Assembly (NCBI RefSeq): GCF_963678635.1
Contig: NC_087068.1
Span: 14,388,027 to 14,452,026, forward strand
Source: Symsagittifera roscoffensis
Lineage: Eukaryota; Xenacoelomorpha; Acoela; Convolutidae
Direction: 5' to 3'
DNA length: 64,000 nt
Shown here: piece after piece, positions 29,004 through 38,345 of the stretch
Layout of the letters: each line of letters starts with the position of its first letter
Position numbering within the stretch: position 1 is the stretch's first letter
Translations under genes and position numbers: made by a program
The notes under the pieces: generated by a model
What the model was told of the DNA's origin: nothing
The model's database searches: none
Seen by the model: the letters and a program-made list of their open reading frames with translations, nothing else

Positions 29004-32000
29004 TGTTAAAAATTTTTGTTGTTTCTGTGTAGTTACTGATGTTGAATGTAGGTTTGAAATATGGAGTTTTTGTGAAATAATCCGTATTTCTGTTTTCGTT
29101 ACTTATTATATTATTTATAGATAATTCTTCATTAAGAATTGTAGATTGGCAAATATCTAGTAATTGGAGTATATTATTTACGCGATAGGCTTTTTCATGT
29201 ATTGGTGATATTGTAGCGTTGGTTTCACAATATCCTAAAAGTCCTAAAGGTAATGTTACTTGGTAAGGTGTGTTGTTATAGACATGTAAGGAAATTATAT
29301 CGGAATTCGAATTTTTCAAATATTTTATGGATGAGATTGTGATTTTGAAAAATTTATGAATAGGTTTGAATTCAAAATCTGACATATAAAATTTTTGTTT
29401 GTTTTGTTCTTTATCATATTGGTGAACTTGTTTGATTGAAAAATTATATATGTTTCCTGATAGTGGTTTCAGGTGTTTTCTTTGTTGGTTATATATTGGA
29501 TAAAATTTTGAAAAGAATGGTGGTTGTTTGTTTAATCTTTGAAAAAATGTTAGGGATGTTTCTTTTGTTTTTGTATATTTATCTTTGATTAATATTTTAC
29601 TATTTAGGATGTTAATTGTTGGTATATACTTTGAAATAAATGGTATTCCAATGATATTATATTTAATATCAGTGATATGGAATATTTGTTTAAATGGCTT
29701 GTTTAGAATTTTACTTTGCTCCATTGTTCTGGTAGGGAGGAGAAATAATTGGATTTTTCCGTAGTTTATCAATGTTGATCCTTGTGCTGTTGCTAGTTTG
29801 CTGGAGGTTTCAAGAGGTGTTATCTTTGGATGTAAAGTTTTTATTTCATTCCATGTGGGGATGTTTATTATGTTTGATTCTGCTCCTGAATCAATTAAAA
29901 AATCTATTTCAAGGTCTGGTGGTTGAAATTCTTTATTTCTTGGGCTTTCTAAGAGAAATGGTATTGTCCAAATTTTTTCTTTGGGTTGTTCTTTTTGTAT
30001 ATTTTGATAAATGTGGTTTGTATTCAAGCATTTTGTTTTGGTATTTTTATTGGTTTGATTTGTAGTGTTAATCTCATTTGTTTCTTGCGTTGTTCGTGTG
30101 GAATTTATGGGTGTAGTGTAATAATTTTGAAGAAATTCTGATTGATTTTCATATATATGTGATGGAAAGGGTTGTTCATATATGACAGATTCATAGTCAT
30201 TTTCGACTTTTATCATATTGATAGCAAGAGTGTTTTCAGTATCACTTTCTGAATCTGATGATGTACAGTTTATTTGATTGAGTTGTAACGTATCAGTTAC
30301 TGTGTCATCAATACCTGGGGGGTCTGATGTTGTTTCTGGGTTAGCTTGTACTTGATTGATTTGTCTTTGGTGTTTAGCTGTACTGCTTCTATGACGATTA
30401 TTAGAGTTATTATAGTGATTATTATTCCGGTGTGGTGATTGGGAATAATTTCTATAACGATTATTATAACTTGGGTGTCGATTTTGTGAATTATTTCGCG
30501 ATCTGTTTTGGTAATTATTGTTTGGTCTGTTATAGTTCGATCTATTATATGAGTTATTCCTTGATCGATTGTTCGGGTAATTCTGGTTTCGGTTGTTTGA
30601 GTAACTTCTATTTCTATTATAGGAGTAGTTTCTATTCCTATTGTATGATGAATTTCGTGATTGGTTGTTTGGATAGTAGTTATTTCTTGATTGGGAATTA
30701 GATCTAGAAACAAATCGTTGTGTATTTGAATTTGATCTGGAGTAGTTATTTCTACTATTTGGTCTATTGTAGTGATTTTGTGATGAGTTTTGTGTATTTC
30801 TTCGTTCTGGTGATCTTCCTCTATAACTTGAGTTATATGGGGATTGATTTCTTGTGTAACTTGTATTGTTCGGAAGTGGTTTTCCTGAACTGTTGTTGCT
30901 GTATACATTTTTGTTTGGTAGATTTTGATCTTTTTTCATATATTGGTAGAATGATTTATTTGGTAATTTGTATTTTTGAGGTTTATTTTGACTATCTTGA
31001 TGTTTTTGTCTACATTCGGAAATACTATGTCCGTATCGGCGGCAATAATTACACCATTTTTTGAAAGATGGTTTGCCTTTAAAGTTCGGGTTCTTTTCGT
31101 AAATATTGAGTATTTCAGTGATTTTTTCAACGAGGTCTGTTTCTGATTCCTGTATATTATTAATATTAGTGGGAGTCGTTTCAATTTTGTTAACGTATTG
31201 TAATTTCAGATTTTCCGTTTCTTCTAGTTTCATCGTGATTTCTGCTTGTTCTAATTTGTCTACTAGTTTTCGAAAATCTAAATCGGGTTCTCGAATTGAA
31301 GAAGGATGGGATGCTCTCTTTTTTATTGCTATTTTCCTTAATTGTGGTGTTAAGGTCATCATTAAGATTTCTGTCATCTTTGTGTTTTTATAGTCATGTG
31401 TATTTAGTGAGTATGCTTTTCGAACTAGTGTTTCGATTCGTACTGCTATTTGCTTGATGGTTTCGTTTGGTAATCTGCGAATTTCATTACATAAAACTCT
31501 TTGTTGTTGTTTGTTTCTTTCGGAGTCAAACATTTTTGAAAATTCTTGTGTAAATCTTTTCCAGTTTGATTTTATTTCTAGAGGTAGTACTGAAAACCAT
31601 TTTTGGGCTGCGCCATCTAAGGTTGTTTGTATCAACGCTGTGCGTCGATGTATCCAGTTTTGATGTAGTGGCGTATTAATTGGTTCAGGTCCTATATTTA
31701 AAATCAGGTTTGCTGTTACTGCATTTAAATAATCTTCTACAGAGTATTCAGGGTCTGTTCCTGTGAAAACCATTAAAGGTTTGTTTGATGTTATTGATGA
31801 TCCACCCATAAGGTATGGATTCATTGTCATTTGTAATGATTCTGCTGCATTTGGCATTTGAGAAAAATTTGAAAGTTGGTTTCTTGTTATTTCATGTTGT
31901 TGGAGATAATATGGGAGTGGTATTTCATTTTGCATTTGTGATGCTTGATACGAGTGTGCAGTCATTGGATTTTGTTGTTGAATTGGTTGAAAAGATTGTG

Positions 32001-33576
32001 TATGAATTGGATTTTGTTGTTGAAATGGTTGTTGATTTTGTGCATCTATTGGTTGTGGAGAAAAATTTCTATGATTTGTACGTGTTTTCTGTATTCCTTG
32101 TCTACGATATTCTTGAGTATTTGGTGCAAATATATCTGGTTGTAAGAAATCGTCATCTGAGGATAAATAATCCATTTGATAAGATGTTTGTTTTTTATTT
32201 TTATTCTGTTGAAAAAATGGGTAATTTTCACTGCGATCCTGTGGAGGATTTGGTTGAAAATTTTTGGAATTATATTGGGCCGTTGGGTTATCCCAGTTTC
32301 GAGGTTTTGTATATTGATTAAAATTCCTTTGTGGTTGATAATTTGTTTTTGATGGATGTGTATAATTATAATTATGGTCTGCAAAGTTGTTTCTAGTGAA
32401 TGTTTTGCGTGTTTTTGATGGTATTGTCATGGGTCTGTATGTTTGGTAATCCATATGTGAATATTTAGGGGCAACCGAAGGTTTAACGGTTGATTGTAAG
32501 GTTACCTGTGTTTGTGAAGGATTTGTATTTCTTGGTGTTGTTAAATTTGGGCGTATTGGTGAAATACTTTGTTGTGTAGTTGTTGTGTGTACAATTTCTT
32601 CATTTATGAAGTGTGATGGTGTCTGGATATCTTGTTGAGTAAGATTCCTAGTTCCATTGAGGTTTTCGTTGTGTATGACTGTCGAGTTTAAACTATTATT
32701 TTGTGTATCGGGTAAAAATGTATTATAGTTTAATGGTGTTGCATCAATTGTTAATGGTATTACTCTTACATAATCTCTTATGTAAGATATTGTACCTATT
32801 GCTTGACTTGAGATTGATTGTGGAAAGCTTATAAATGCGTGATGAGACCATTCGGGGTCCCAAACATAATCTGATTGTTCTGTGATAGCGGTATCATCGT
32901 TCGAATTTTGGGGTCTAAAATTTTTTCTTGCTTGTGCAATTAAATCAATATTGTGTGTGAAATAATCTATTATGAACCATGCCAAAATTTTTTGTAGATC
33001 GTGTTTGGTATGTTGTGAAACGTCATCTTTCGTGAAATTTTCTTTAATGATGTTTAAATAACTAGAGAGTAGTGTGATTTCATGTCGTACTCTTAAATGT
33101 TTAGATGTTTCTGTCGGTGAGACATTTGTTAATGGGATTTCGTTTTCTAATATCGAAATATAACTATATATTATTGCGAAAACTTCATTGGTGAATATGG
33201 AGTTTGCTCTTTGTGAGTTATGATATTGGATGCTTTTTATATATTCTGAAAAAACTTTTGAAAATTCTAAATCAAGATCGTCTGTTTGTATAGTATATGT
33301 TCTATTATTATGGTTTGGGGAAGTGAATTCTATGGAGTAGATTCCATACTGTTGTGTTATGTTGCATATATCTTTTAAGTAGTGATCTATGATTTGTCTT
33401 TTGATTTTTACATCGGGGAACTCTGTTTTACATGGACTGATTCCGGGTTCAAATAAATTTACGAGTAAATTTTGACAAAATATGTGTTGTCCTCTATCAG
33501 TATCTGCGTCTACTATAAAAGGAAAGATTTCATCATCATCTGGAGTTTCGTCACCTGGGGTGTGTGTTGAACTCAT
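28996..33576 (-). CDS. gag: Gag-protease polyprotein, 1526 aa (copy 1)
   Basis: A very long Gag. The first ~200 residues are an unrecognised, mostly helical-looking region, followed by ~350 residues rich in Gln, Asn, Pro and Thr. A capsid-like retrotrans_gag region lies at about 600-790 (WFSVLPLEIKSNWKRFTQEF, RVLCNEIRRLP), and a CCHC zinc knuckle at about 840-855 (CNYCRRYGHSISEC). An Asn/Arg/Ser/Tyr-rich stretch follows (about 900-1062). A retropepsin-like aspartic protease has DSGA at ~1229. The C-terminus after protease is ~280 residues. Carrying protease at the Gag end with Pol in another frame resembles several gypsy lineages, but the length is about three times the norm. The start overlaps the 155-aa ORF by 26 bases. 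Confidence 0.92.
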   Translation of the reverse strand: MSSTHTPGDETPDDDEIFPFIVDADTDRGQHIFCQNLLVNLFEPGISPCKTEFPDVKIKRQIIDHYLKDICNITQQYGIYSIEFTSPNHNNRTYTIQTDDLDLEFSKVFSEYIKSIQYHNSQRANSIFTNEVFAIIYSYISILENEIPLTNVSPTETSKHLRVRHEITLLSSYLNIIKENFTKDDVSQHTKHDLQKILAWFIIDYFTHNIDLIAQARKNFRPQNSNDDTAITEQSDYVWDPEWSHHAFISFPQSISSQAIGTISYIRDYVRVIPLTIDATPLNYNTFLPDTQNNSLNSTVIHNENLNGTRNLTQQDIQTPSHFINEEIVHTTTTQQSISPIRPNLTTPRNTNPSQTQVTLQSTVKPSVAPKYSHMDYQTYRPMTIPSKTRKTFTRNNFADHNYNYTHPSKTNYQPQRNFNQYTKPRNWDNPTAQYNSKNFQPNPPQDRSENYPFFQQNKNKKQTSYQMDYLSSDDDFLQPDIFAPNTQEYRRQGIQKTRTNHRNFSPQPIDAQNQQPFQQQNPIHTQSFQPIQQQNPMTAHSYQASQMQNEIPLPYYLQQHEITRNQLSNFSQMPNAAESLQMTMNPYLMGGSSITSNKPLMVFTGTDPEYSVEDYLNAVTANLILNIGPEPINTPLHQNWIHRRTALIQTTLDGAAQKWFSVLPLEIKSNWKRFTQEFSKMFDSERNKQQQRVLCNEIRRLPNETIKQIAVRIETLVRKAYSLNTHDYKNTKMTEILMMTLTPQLRKIAIKKRASHPSSIREPDLDFRKLVDKLEQAEITMKLEETENLKLQYVNKIETTPTNINNIQESETDLVEKITEILNIYEKNPNFKGKPSFKKWCNYCRRYGHSISECRQKHQDSQNKPQKYKLPNKSFYQYMKKDQNLPNKNVYSNNSSGKPLPNNTSYTRNQSPYNSSYRGRSPERRNTQNSSQNHYNRPNSRNNYSRSNSNTQRFVSRSNSQSRNNYYPNNQSRNSSYNRNRNYSYNRNRSYSNNRNQNYPNNRSRNNSYNRSNYNRPNNNYQNRSRNNSQNRHPSYNNRYRNYSQSPHRNNNHYNNSNNRHRSSTAKHQRQINQVQANPETTSDPPGIDDTVTDTLQLNQINCTSSDSESDTENTLAINMIKVENDYESVIYEQPFPSHIYENQSEFLQNYYTTPINSTRTTQETNEINTTNQTNKNTKTKCLNTNHIYQNIQKEQPKEKIWTIPFLLESPRNKEFQPPDLEIDFLIDSGAESNIINIPTWNEIKTLHPKITPLETSSKLATAQGSTLINYGKIQLFLLPTRTMEQSKILNKPFKQIFHITDIKYNIIGIPFISKYIPTINILNSKILIKDKYTKTKETSLTFFQRLNKQPPFFSKFYPIYNQQRKHLKPLSGNIYNFSIKQVHQYDKEQNKQKFYMSDFEFKPIHKFFKITISSIKYLKNSNSDIISLHVYNNTPYQVTLPLGLLGYCETNATISPIHEKAYRVNNILQLLDICQSTILNEELSINNIISNENRNTDYFTKTPYFKPTFNISNYTETTKIFNNV

Positions 33577-34018
33577 TTTTCCGTTCGATGACTGTTAATA
33601 TGTAATTATTAATGTGTCGAATTGGTTGATTCCAATTGTATAAATGTACTGGTTTGTGTTTATACTGTTTTTTTATTCTTCTTTTTCCTCTTTGTGATGA
33701 ATTTGAAGTTGTTTCTGAGTCAGAAAAATATAATTGATCGTGAAGTGGGCAATTTTTATCTATTGATTCTTTTAGTTTGTAAAGTTCGTCTAAACTGTTG
33801 GTTTCTGATTCTGAAAATGCGTTTCGATTTTTTGAAAATCTTTTTCGTGTTATTTGTCTTTGTTTAGTTATTATTTTTCTCTTTAGTGTTTGTCGTTTTG
33901 TGCGAATGTATCCAACTGTTTGTGTATGAGGTGTGATTACAAGGTCGTATTTTTTGTTATCTATTTCACAATTGTGTAAAATGATTGTTTGTTTATTTCC
34001 TAGGTTTTTAAATGACAT
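33551..34018 (-). CDS. Basic 155-aa protein upstream of gag (copy 1)
   Basis: A Met-started ORF (34018) whose end overlaps the gag start by 26 bases in another frame. The middle is strongly basic (KRKIITKQRQITRKRF), then a Ser/Glu acidic patch, a second acidic/Ser patch (SDSETTSNSS), and a second basic patch (RGKRRIKKQYKHK). Alternating basic and acidic/Ser blocks are common in nuclear or RNA-binding regulators, and a position before gag is unusual. I recognise no family. Only copy 1 shows it, because the window ends before this part of copy 2. Function is not known. Confidence 0.6.
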   Translation of the reverse strand: MSFKNLGNKQTIILHNCEIDNKKYDLVITPHTQTVGYIRTKRQTLKRKIITKQRQITRKRFSKNRNAFSESETNSLDELYKLKESIDKNCPLHDQLYFSDSETTSNSSQRGKRRIKKQYKHKPVHLYNWNQPIRHINNYILTVIERKNEFNTHPR

Positions 34019-34094
34019 AAGGTTTAGAATGACGGATGCAAAGGTTGTTAAATGATTTCTATTTTCCTAAACTGTTAGTTCTTACGATTTTTTG

Positions 34095-34510
34095 GTTAGC
34101 TTAACCTGGGTCTATTTGTTCAGGGTTGGAGAGAAAAGTATATCGATTCCGAAGAATGATTTTTACTTTCTCGTGACTAGTATAAGCTAAGGTGTTAACT
34201 TACTTAATCTTACTTAGGGGTAGTGATTGTGTTCAAGGGTTGGAGAATAGTAAATCGATCCACAAGGTTCAGGTATAATTAGAACGCGAGTAGTTCGTTA
34301 GATACTATTTTAAACTTACTAAGTCTAAGATTTATCCTGGGTCTGGTAAGAGGGGGGATCAAGTGAAGGATGAATAATCGAAGTTCTTCACTGTTTATCC
34401 TAATTTGAATGATTAGTTTTGTTTAAAAATTTCTATTAGTCTTGGGTCTTTAGAAAGGGTTGGGTAGTGAATCGACGTTTGAGGTCGTTAGACACTAATT
34501 AAGTGGGTGG
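34095..34510. repeat. Degenerate ~110-bp tandem units in the element leader
   Basis: The units share, in order, 'cctgggtct', 'cagggttggagag', 'agtaaatcgatcc' and 'cgttagatactaatt'-like blocks, with starts near 34104, 34213, 34333 and 34440. Identity is too low to be a recent duplication. Confidence 0.5.
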
Positions 34511-34533
34511 GGGAGAACAAAATTGTTCTGTTT

Positions 34534-34619
34534 GATCCAAGGATAAGCCTTGATGATCAAATTTGAGATTTTAATTAGGTAGAAAATGATTTAAGATCCA
34601 AGGATAAGCCTTGATGATC
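34534..34619. repeat. Perfect 25-bp direct repeat in the element leader
   Basis: GATCCAAGGATAAGCCTTGATGATC is split here by position: copies occupy 34534-34558 and 34595-34619, 61 bases apart. Each copy is itself partly palindromic (AAGG-ataag-CCTT and GATC/GATC ends). Confidence 0.8.
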
Positions 34620-34948
34620 TGATTTTAAATTAAGTGACTTTAAGTTTTAATAAAGTTTTAAATGTGTGTAAAGGAAAGATTTAGTATTTTGATGATATTA
34701 GTGAGTTGATGATTGCTGTTATATTTTAGGTGATGAAGCTGGAACAACAAGATGATTTATGATTACTAACCATTTATTGTCATGCTACTAATTTTTATTT
34801 TTGTTTTCCAATAAATATTTTTCAAACATGTTTTGTATAATACTGCAGAGTTTTAGGGAAACGATCTTAGATCTTTTTATCAATCGTTATTGTATAATAT
34901 TAATTTTGTTTAGCGCCTGAAATGATTTTGAAGAGTAACTTCAAGGTT

Positions 34949-35182
34949 TTATGTTTGCAAATGGAAATCTAAATTCATTGCAAGTAGTATTCGAAATATA
35001 AAAGTTTGTTCTGGCTTTTGCCGAACTATCATATAACTATACGGCAAGTTTCTACTTTGTCGTATGTCGTCTTTGGTTCGAGGTCTTCTTCCAATTCCGG
35101 GTAGTTCTATTATGGTTCGGAATATTGGCTCTGATCTATTGAGTCGGAGAGACATTTCAATTAAATTATTGTCGTATAACAT
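34949..35182 (-). CDS. Possible short leader ORF, 77 aa (copy 1)
   Basis: The first ATG after the LTR and primer-binding site on the element strand opens 77 codons with a balanced composition and basic patches (GRRPRTKDD). It could be a real small protein, a regulatory upstream ORF, or the first exon of spliced transcripts. ORF X lacks an ATG and would need such an exon. No homologous part of copy 2 is in the window to test conservation. Confidence 0.3.
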   Translation of the reverse strand: MLYDNNLIEMSLRLNRSEPIFRTIIELPGIGRRPRTKDDIRQSRNLPYSYMIVRQKPEQTFIFRILLAMNLDFHLQT

Positions 35183-35250
35183 TTTGTAAATGTTTTTGTC
35201 TAATTTCTAATCTATTTTTGGTTAATTCTAATCTAGTAAGGTCTTGTTCG

Positions 35251-35268
35251 AGACTTATGGTCGCACCA
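35251..35268 (-). promoter_or_regulatory. Candidate primer-binding site
   Basis: Two bases inside the 5' LTR, the element strand reads TGGTGCGACCATAAGTCT. TGG complements a tRNA 3' CCA end, and the spacing is normal for LTR elements. I cannot name the primer tRNA from memory. Confidence 0.55.
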
Positions 35269-35270
35269 GA

Positions 35271-35678
35271 TGAGTTAGGACCGAAGTGTAACTCATAGAG
35301 TAATTTCGGATAGGGTACACCGTCTGCTCGTCACGCTATCTTATTTTCGGCCGGATAGATTCGTGCAACTTCTTAGTCTAATACCGATCCTAATCTTACT
35401 CTTATACTATCTAGTCTCAGGTTGTTTAACTAGTCTCTGCTAGGCTCAATAGATCTAGGGTATACTGGTTTATTGCGGCTGCTGAAGTGCTCGGGAGAGT
35501 CCAACTAATTTCTAAGTTAAATTCAAATCTCTCTGGTGCTGAAATTACAAGTAACTTCAGCACTTACAAATAAGTGGGTTGTTAGTTAGATGGATCATGA
35601 TTGGTTAATATTAAATACTTTACATTGGTAAAACATTTAATTTATCCAATCATAAAATATAGTTTAGATCAGGTTCCA
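35271..35678 (-). repeat. LTR (5' LTR in element orientation), copy 1
   Basis: 408 bp, identical on reading to 16851-17258, including the stem-loop and AATAAA. It is followed on the + strand by the AAAG duplication (35679-35682). It would hold the element promoter; no clear TATA box was assigned. Confidence 0.95.
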
Positions 35679-38228
35679 AAAGTAACTAAAATTTCTGAAA
35701 TTTTATGTCCTGTAATACAATTTCAACCAAGAAATGACTTCATTGACGTTCAAATTGACTCAAACTGTCTCAATTAGTTTGGCGCATTTCAGTTTGCATT
35801 GCTTCCTCAATTGGATTAGATCAATTCTGAGACGCTCGAGAAACCGGAAATTCAATACATATTTTTTTGAAATTGTCCAAATTGACCTTTTTGAAAATCT
35901 ACAGCTTTCAATTTTTTTCAGAAAACTTTGGTGAAACCCATTAAAACGAAGAAAAACAAAGGCATTTACTTAGATCAAATGATTTGATTTGATTAGCCAA
36001 TTTCTCATAACGAGAGAAGTAAATATCTTTTTACGGCAAACTGGTAAGCAACGACAAAATTATGATTGACTCTTTTTACTTTGGCTCTTTTTATTTATTC
36101 AGCTCATAAATTCTTGAAAACGCATCGTTTCTAATGAATCTGGCTGTTCTACACATGTATCAGCAAATGTAAAATTTTCATCAAACCCAACTCAAGAAAT
36201 TTTCTTTTAATGAGATTTGATCATTTGCGCGGAATAGTTAAAACAGTCCAAACTTCAACCTGATCTTCAACTCCAAATCCTCTGGGCGTTAAATTTATTG
36301 TGGAATATCCCTTAAAATAAAGCTAACAAATTTGAAAACTTGATTTTATTCAAAATTAGTGTTTTTCCAATTTTAGAAAAATTCTGCAAATGTATATAGA
36401 TAGGTTTTTTTATTCAATCATAGAAAACTATTTTAACAGTTTTTCTTCGCAATTTATTTCACTACGTGAAGATGTATGTAACCTGAGGTCAATTCGAAAA
36501 AATTTTTGGCAATTTTTGTTTCATTTTGTGTTTCACAAAATAGAAAAGCTCTGCTTCTTCTGACTAAATAAATTGCATGGTGTTTTCTTTCTAATGCAAA
36601 ATTGAATAGCCCGGAACTGAGACAAAAAAGCAATTGAGCCAAAATATTTGATAAAAACAAAAAATCTCAACAAGCATTAAGCCACGGCCCGAGTTCTAAG
36701 AAACATTAATTTACTCAATAAAAATTTCTCTTTTTTTAAAAGGGAATTCTATCGATTGTTTCAACATAAAACAGTTTTTAAAAATTGAAGTATTAGTCTG
36801 AACATCCAGGGTTTTGCCGTATCAAGGAAAATTTTAATGAAGCGCAGAAAGATTCAGTAACGATAAATAAAGGTTCATACAAAGACATAGCAAAACAAAG
36901 AATATGGAAAACAAACTTAAAAAGACCAGAAGACCTCAAAAATTACCTCAAACATTTAAGCGCTCCCAGTACTTTTAATTCATTTTTTTTTCTCAAGGAA
37001 AGAAAGGAAAGAATTTAGAATATTTTCACCACTTACGCAATTTCAAGCATAAAATGATTTCATTGACTTTCAAAGTGGCTTTAATTGAATAGATTAGCAC
37101 GGCGCGGTTCAATATGCGGTAGTTTCTCAATCAATAATTTTGATGCCTGTGCGTTAGCAAATCTGATAATAAAACACATTTTATCTAATTAAACTTGGCC
37201 GATTTGACATTTTTAAAATCCCCATGTTTGAAAAAAAAATGTCCTGCAATATGTTTTTGAGTTTTAAATCTGATAGCTAGATAACAATTTTATAAAAAAT
37301 AACTCGTGTTAGAGAAACTGTAAACATGCCAACTTCCCGTTAACGAAAAAAAATAGTTGCTATACTAGTTTTTGTTAACTAAATAAATATAATTATGATT
37401 AAGTGATTTAAAAATGATTGGGTAAAATTAGTCTCGAATCAAATAAGATTTTTTTTTTCGTTATTTCTGAATTATATGAACACATGTTTGGGCTTTCGAT
37501 GAGAATACTATGAACAACTAAGTTCTGTGATTTTGTAACAAATTGTGAAAAAGCTGCCAAAGAAAAAATGGATCTACTTAACAAACTCCACCTATCCTGA
37601 AAAGGCGCGAGTAATTGTTAAGTAGATTATGTAAGTCGAATTTTCGAACAATCAGAATGCAAAATTCGAATTGTAGATTGAACGCTCTAGTGCTAATATA
37701 CTGCTTTTATTTATAGGCAGGCGCGGATCTAGGAATTTCTCGAGGGGGGCAGATTTTCAAAAAAAAATTAAAAATTTTGTCGACCTTTTTCTTAGGTCAA
37801 ACAACTTGATTTTCTGAGCTCTCCTAAACTACTGTAAAAACCCTAATTTGACCAAATTTTCTCGGCGCGCGTTCTTTGGGCGCGCGCTCCCCCCTCAAAA
37901 TTAGTATAGATTGTCGCCCAAGGCGCCTTTAAAAAACATTTAAGGTCAGTCAGCCAAAAATGGATACCTCAAAATAGCAGTAATGGGGGACCCTTTGGGT
38001 CGGCAGGGGTCACTCCCCTAAATCCGCTACTGTTTTTAGGGTCGGCAATTTTTTATAGATGGTTAAGAAGATCCGAAAAAAGAATGTTGAACACAAAGTT
38101 TTTTAAACTTAGATGGATAGAAATTGTCTTTTAGTTGAGAACGCAAAAAGTCTCCACGAGTTAGAGTTGAAAAACCTCATTGTAAGAATTCTCAAGTTTT
38201 GAACTAACTCCTTAGAACCAAATTTCAG
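35679..38228 (+). other. 3' part of intron 5, downstream of the retroelement
   Basis: Host intron sequence resumes after the AAAG duplication. It contains a short fragment of the hairpin-repeat 3' end near 36795-36830 and a hAT-like MITE at 37718-38032. No exon was recognised. The acceptor is AAATTTCAG at 38228. Confidence 0.55.
37718..38032. mobile_element. hAT-like MITE in intron 5
   Basis: It begins CAGGCGCGGATCTAGGAATTTC and ends AAATCCGCTACTG. Flanking 8-mers TTTATAGG (37710-37717) and TTTTTAGG (38033-38040) match at 7 of 8. The same internal blocks as the 2629-3000 copy occur in the same order. Non-coding, 315 bp. Confidence 0.75.
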
Positions 38229-38345
38229 ACCCTCCTGACTTTTTGGATGCTCCAGTGGTCAATCAGAGGTCATACGATGGGAGGTCAACCAAGTTCACTT
38301 GTCTTGTGAAGGGCAGGCCCATTCCAGAAGTCACGTGGACAAAAG
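38229..38345 (+). CDS. Ig-superfamily gene, coding exon 6 (first half of Ig domain 3)
   Basis: The exon starts after AATTTCAG with two bases that complete a Tyr codon, and encodes residues 267-305. It has a PPDF linker, then TKFTCLVKG (first cysteine) and PEVTWTK (core tryptophan), an I-set Ig half-domain. The donor is GTCGGT at 38346, weaker than consensus at +3. Phase 1 on both sides matches exon 5 and exon 7. Confidence 0.85.

Larger units (their letters stand above)
34019..35270 (-). other. Long 5' leader of retroelement copy 1 with repeats
   Basis: 1.25 kb between the LTR and the first long ORF. It holds a candidate primer-binding site, one short ORF (34949-35182), a perfect 25-bp direct repeat (34534-34558 and 34595-34619), the palindrome AGAACAA-aa-TTGTTCT (34514-34529), and three to four degenerate ~110-bp units between 34095 and 34510. 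The leader is the expected place for packaging and splice-donor signals. Confidence 0.65.
16851..35678 (-). mobile_element. Complete 18.8-kb env-bearing LTR retroelement (gypsy-like), copy 1
   Basis: The element is bounded by two 408-bp LTRs (16851-17258 and 35271-35678) that I read as identical line by line, and by AAAG duplications. Reading on the minus strand the order is: leader, basic ORF, Gag-protease, Pol, two small hydrophobic ORFs, ORF X, Env-like, ORF Y, 3' region. RT-RNase H-integrase order, a GPY/F module in the integrase tail and the 4-bp duplication place it with Ty3/gypsy (Metaviridae). It is about two to three times the usual length and carries several genes outside gag/pol/env. 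Gag, Pol, the small ORFs and Env are open; ORF X and ORF Y each have one stop. It lies antisense to the host gene inside intron 5. Confidence 0.95.

Noticed and set aside
30297-30908. 203-aa minus-strand ORF inside gag
   Set aside because: A shadow frame created by the low-complexity Asn/Arg/Ser/Tyr-rich part of Gag; its Ile/Thr/Gln repeats mirror that composition.
35251-35268. Naming the primer tRNA
   Set aside because: The sequence after TGG does not match any tRNA 3' end I can recall with confidence.
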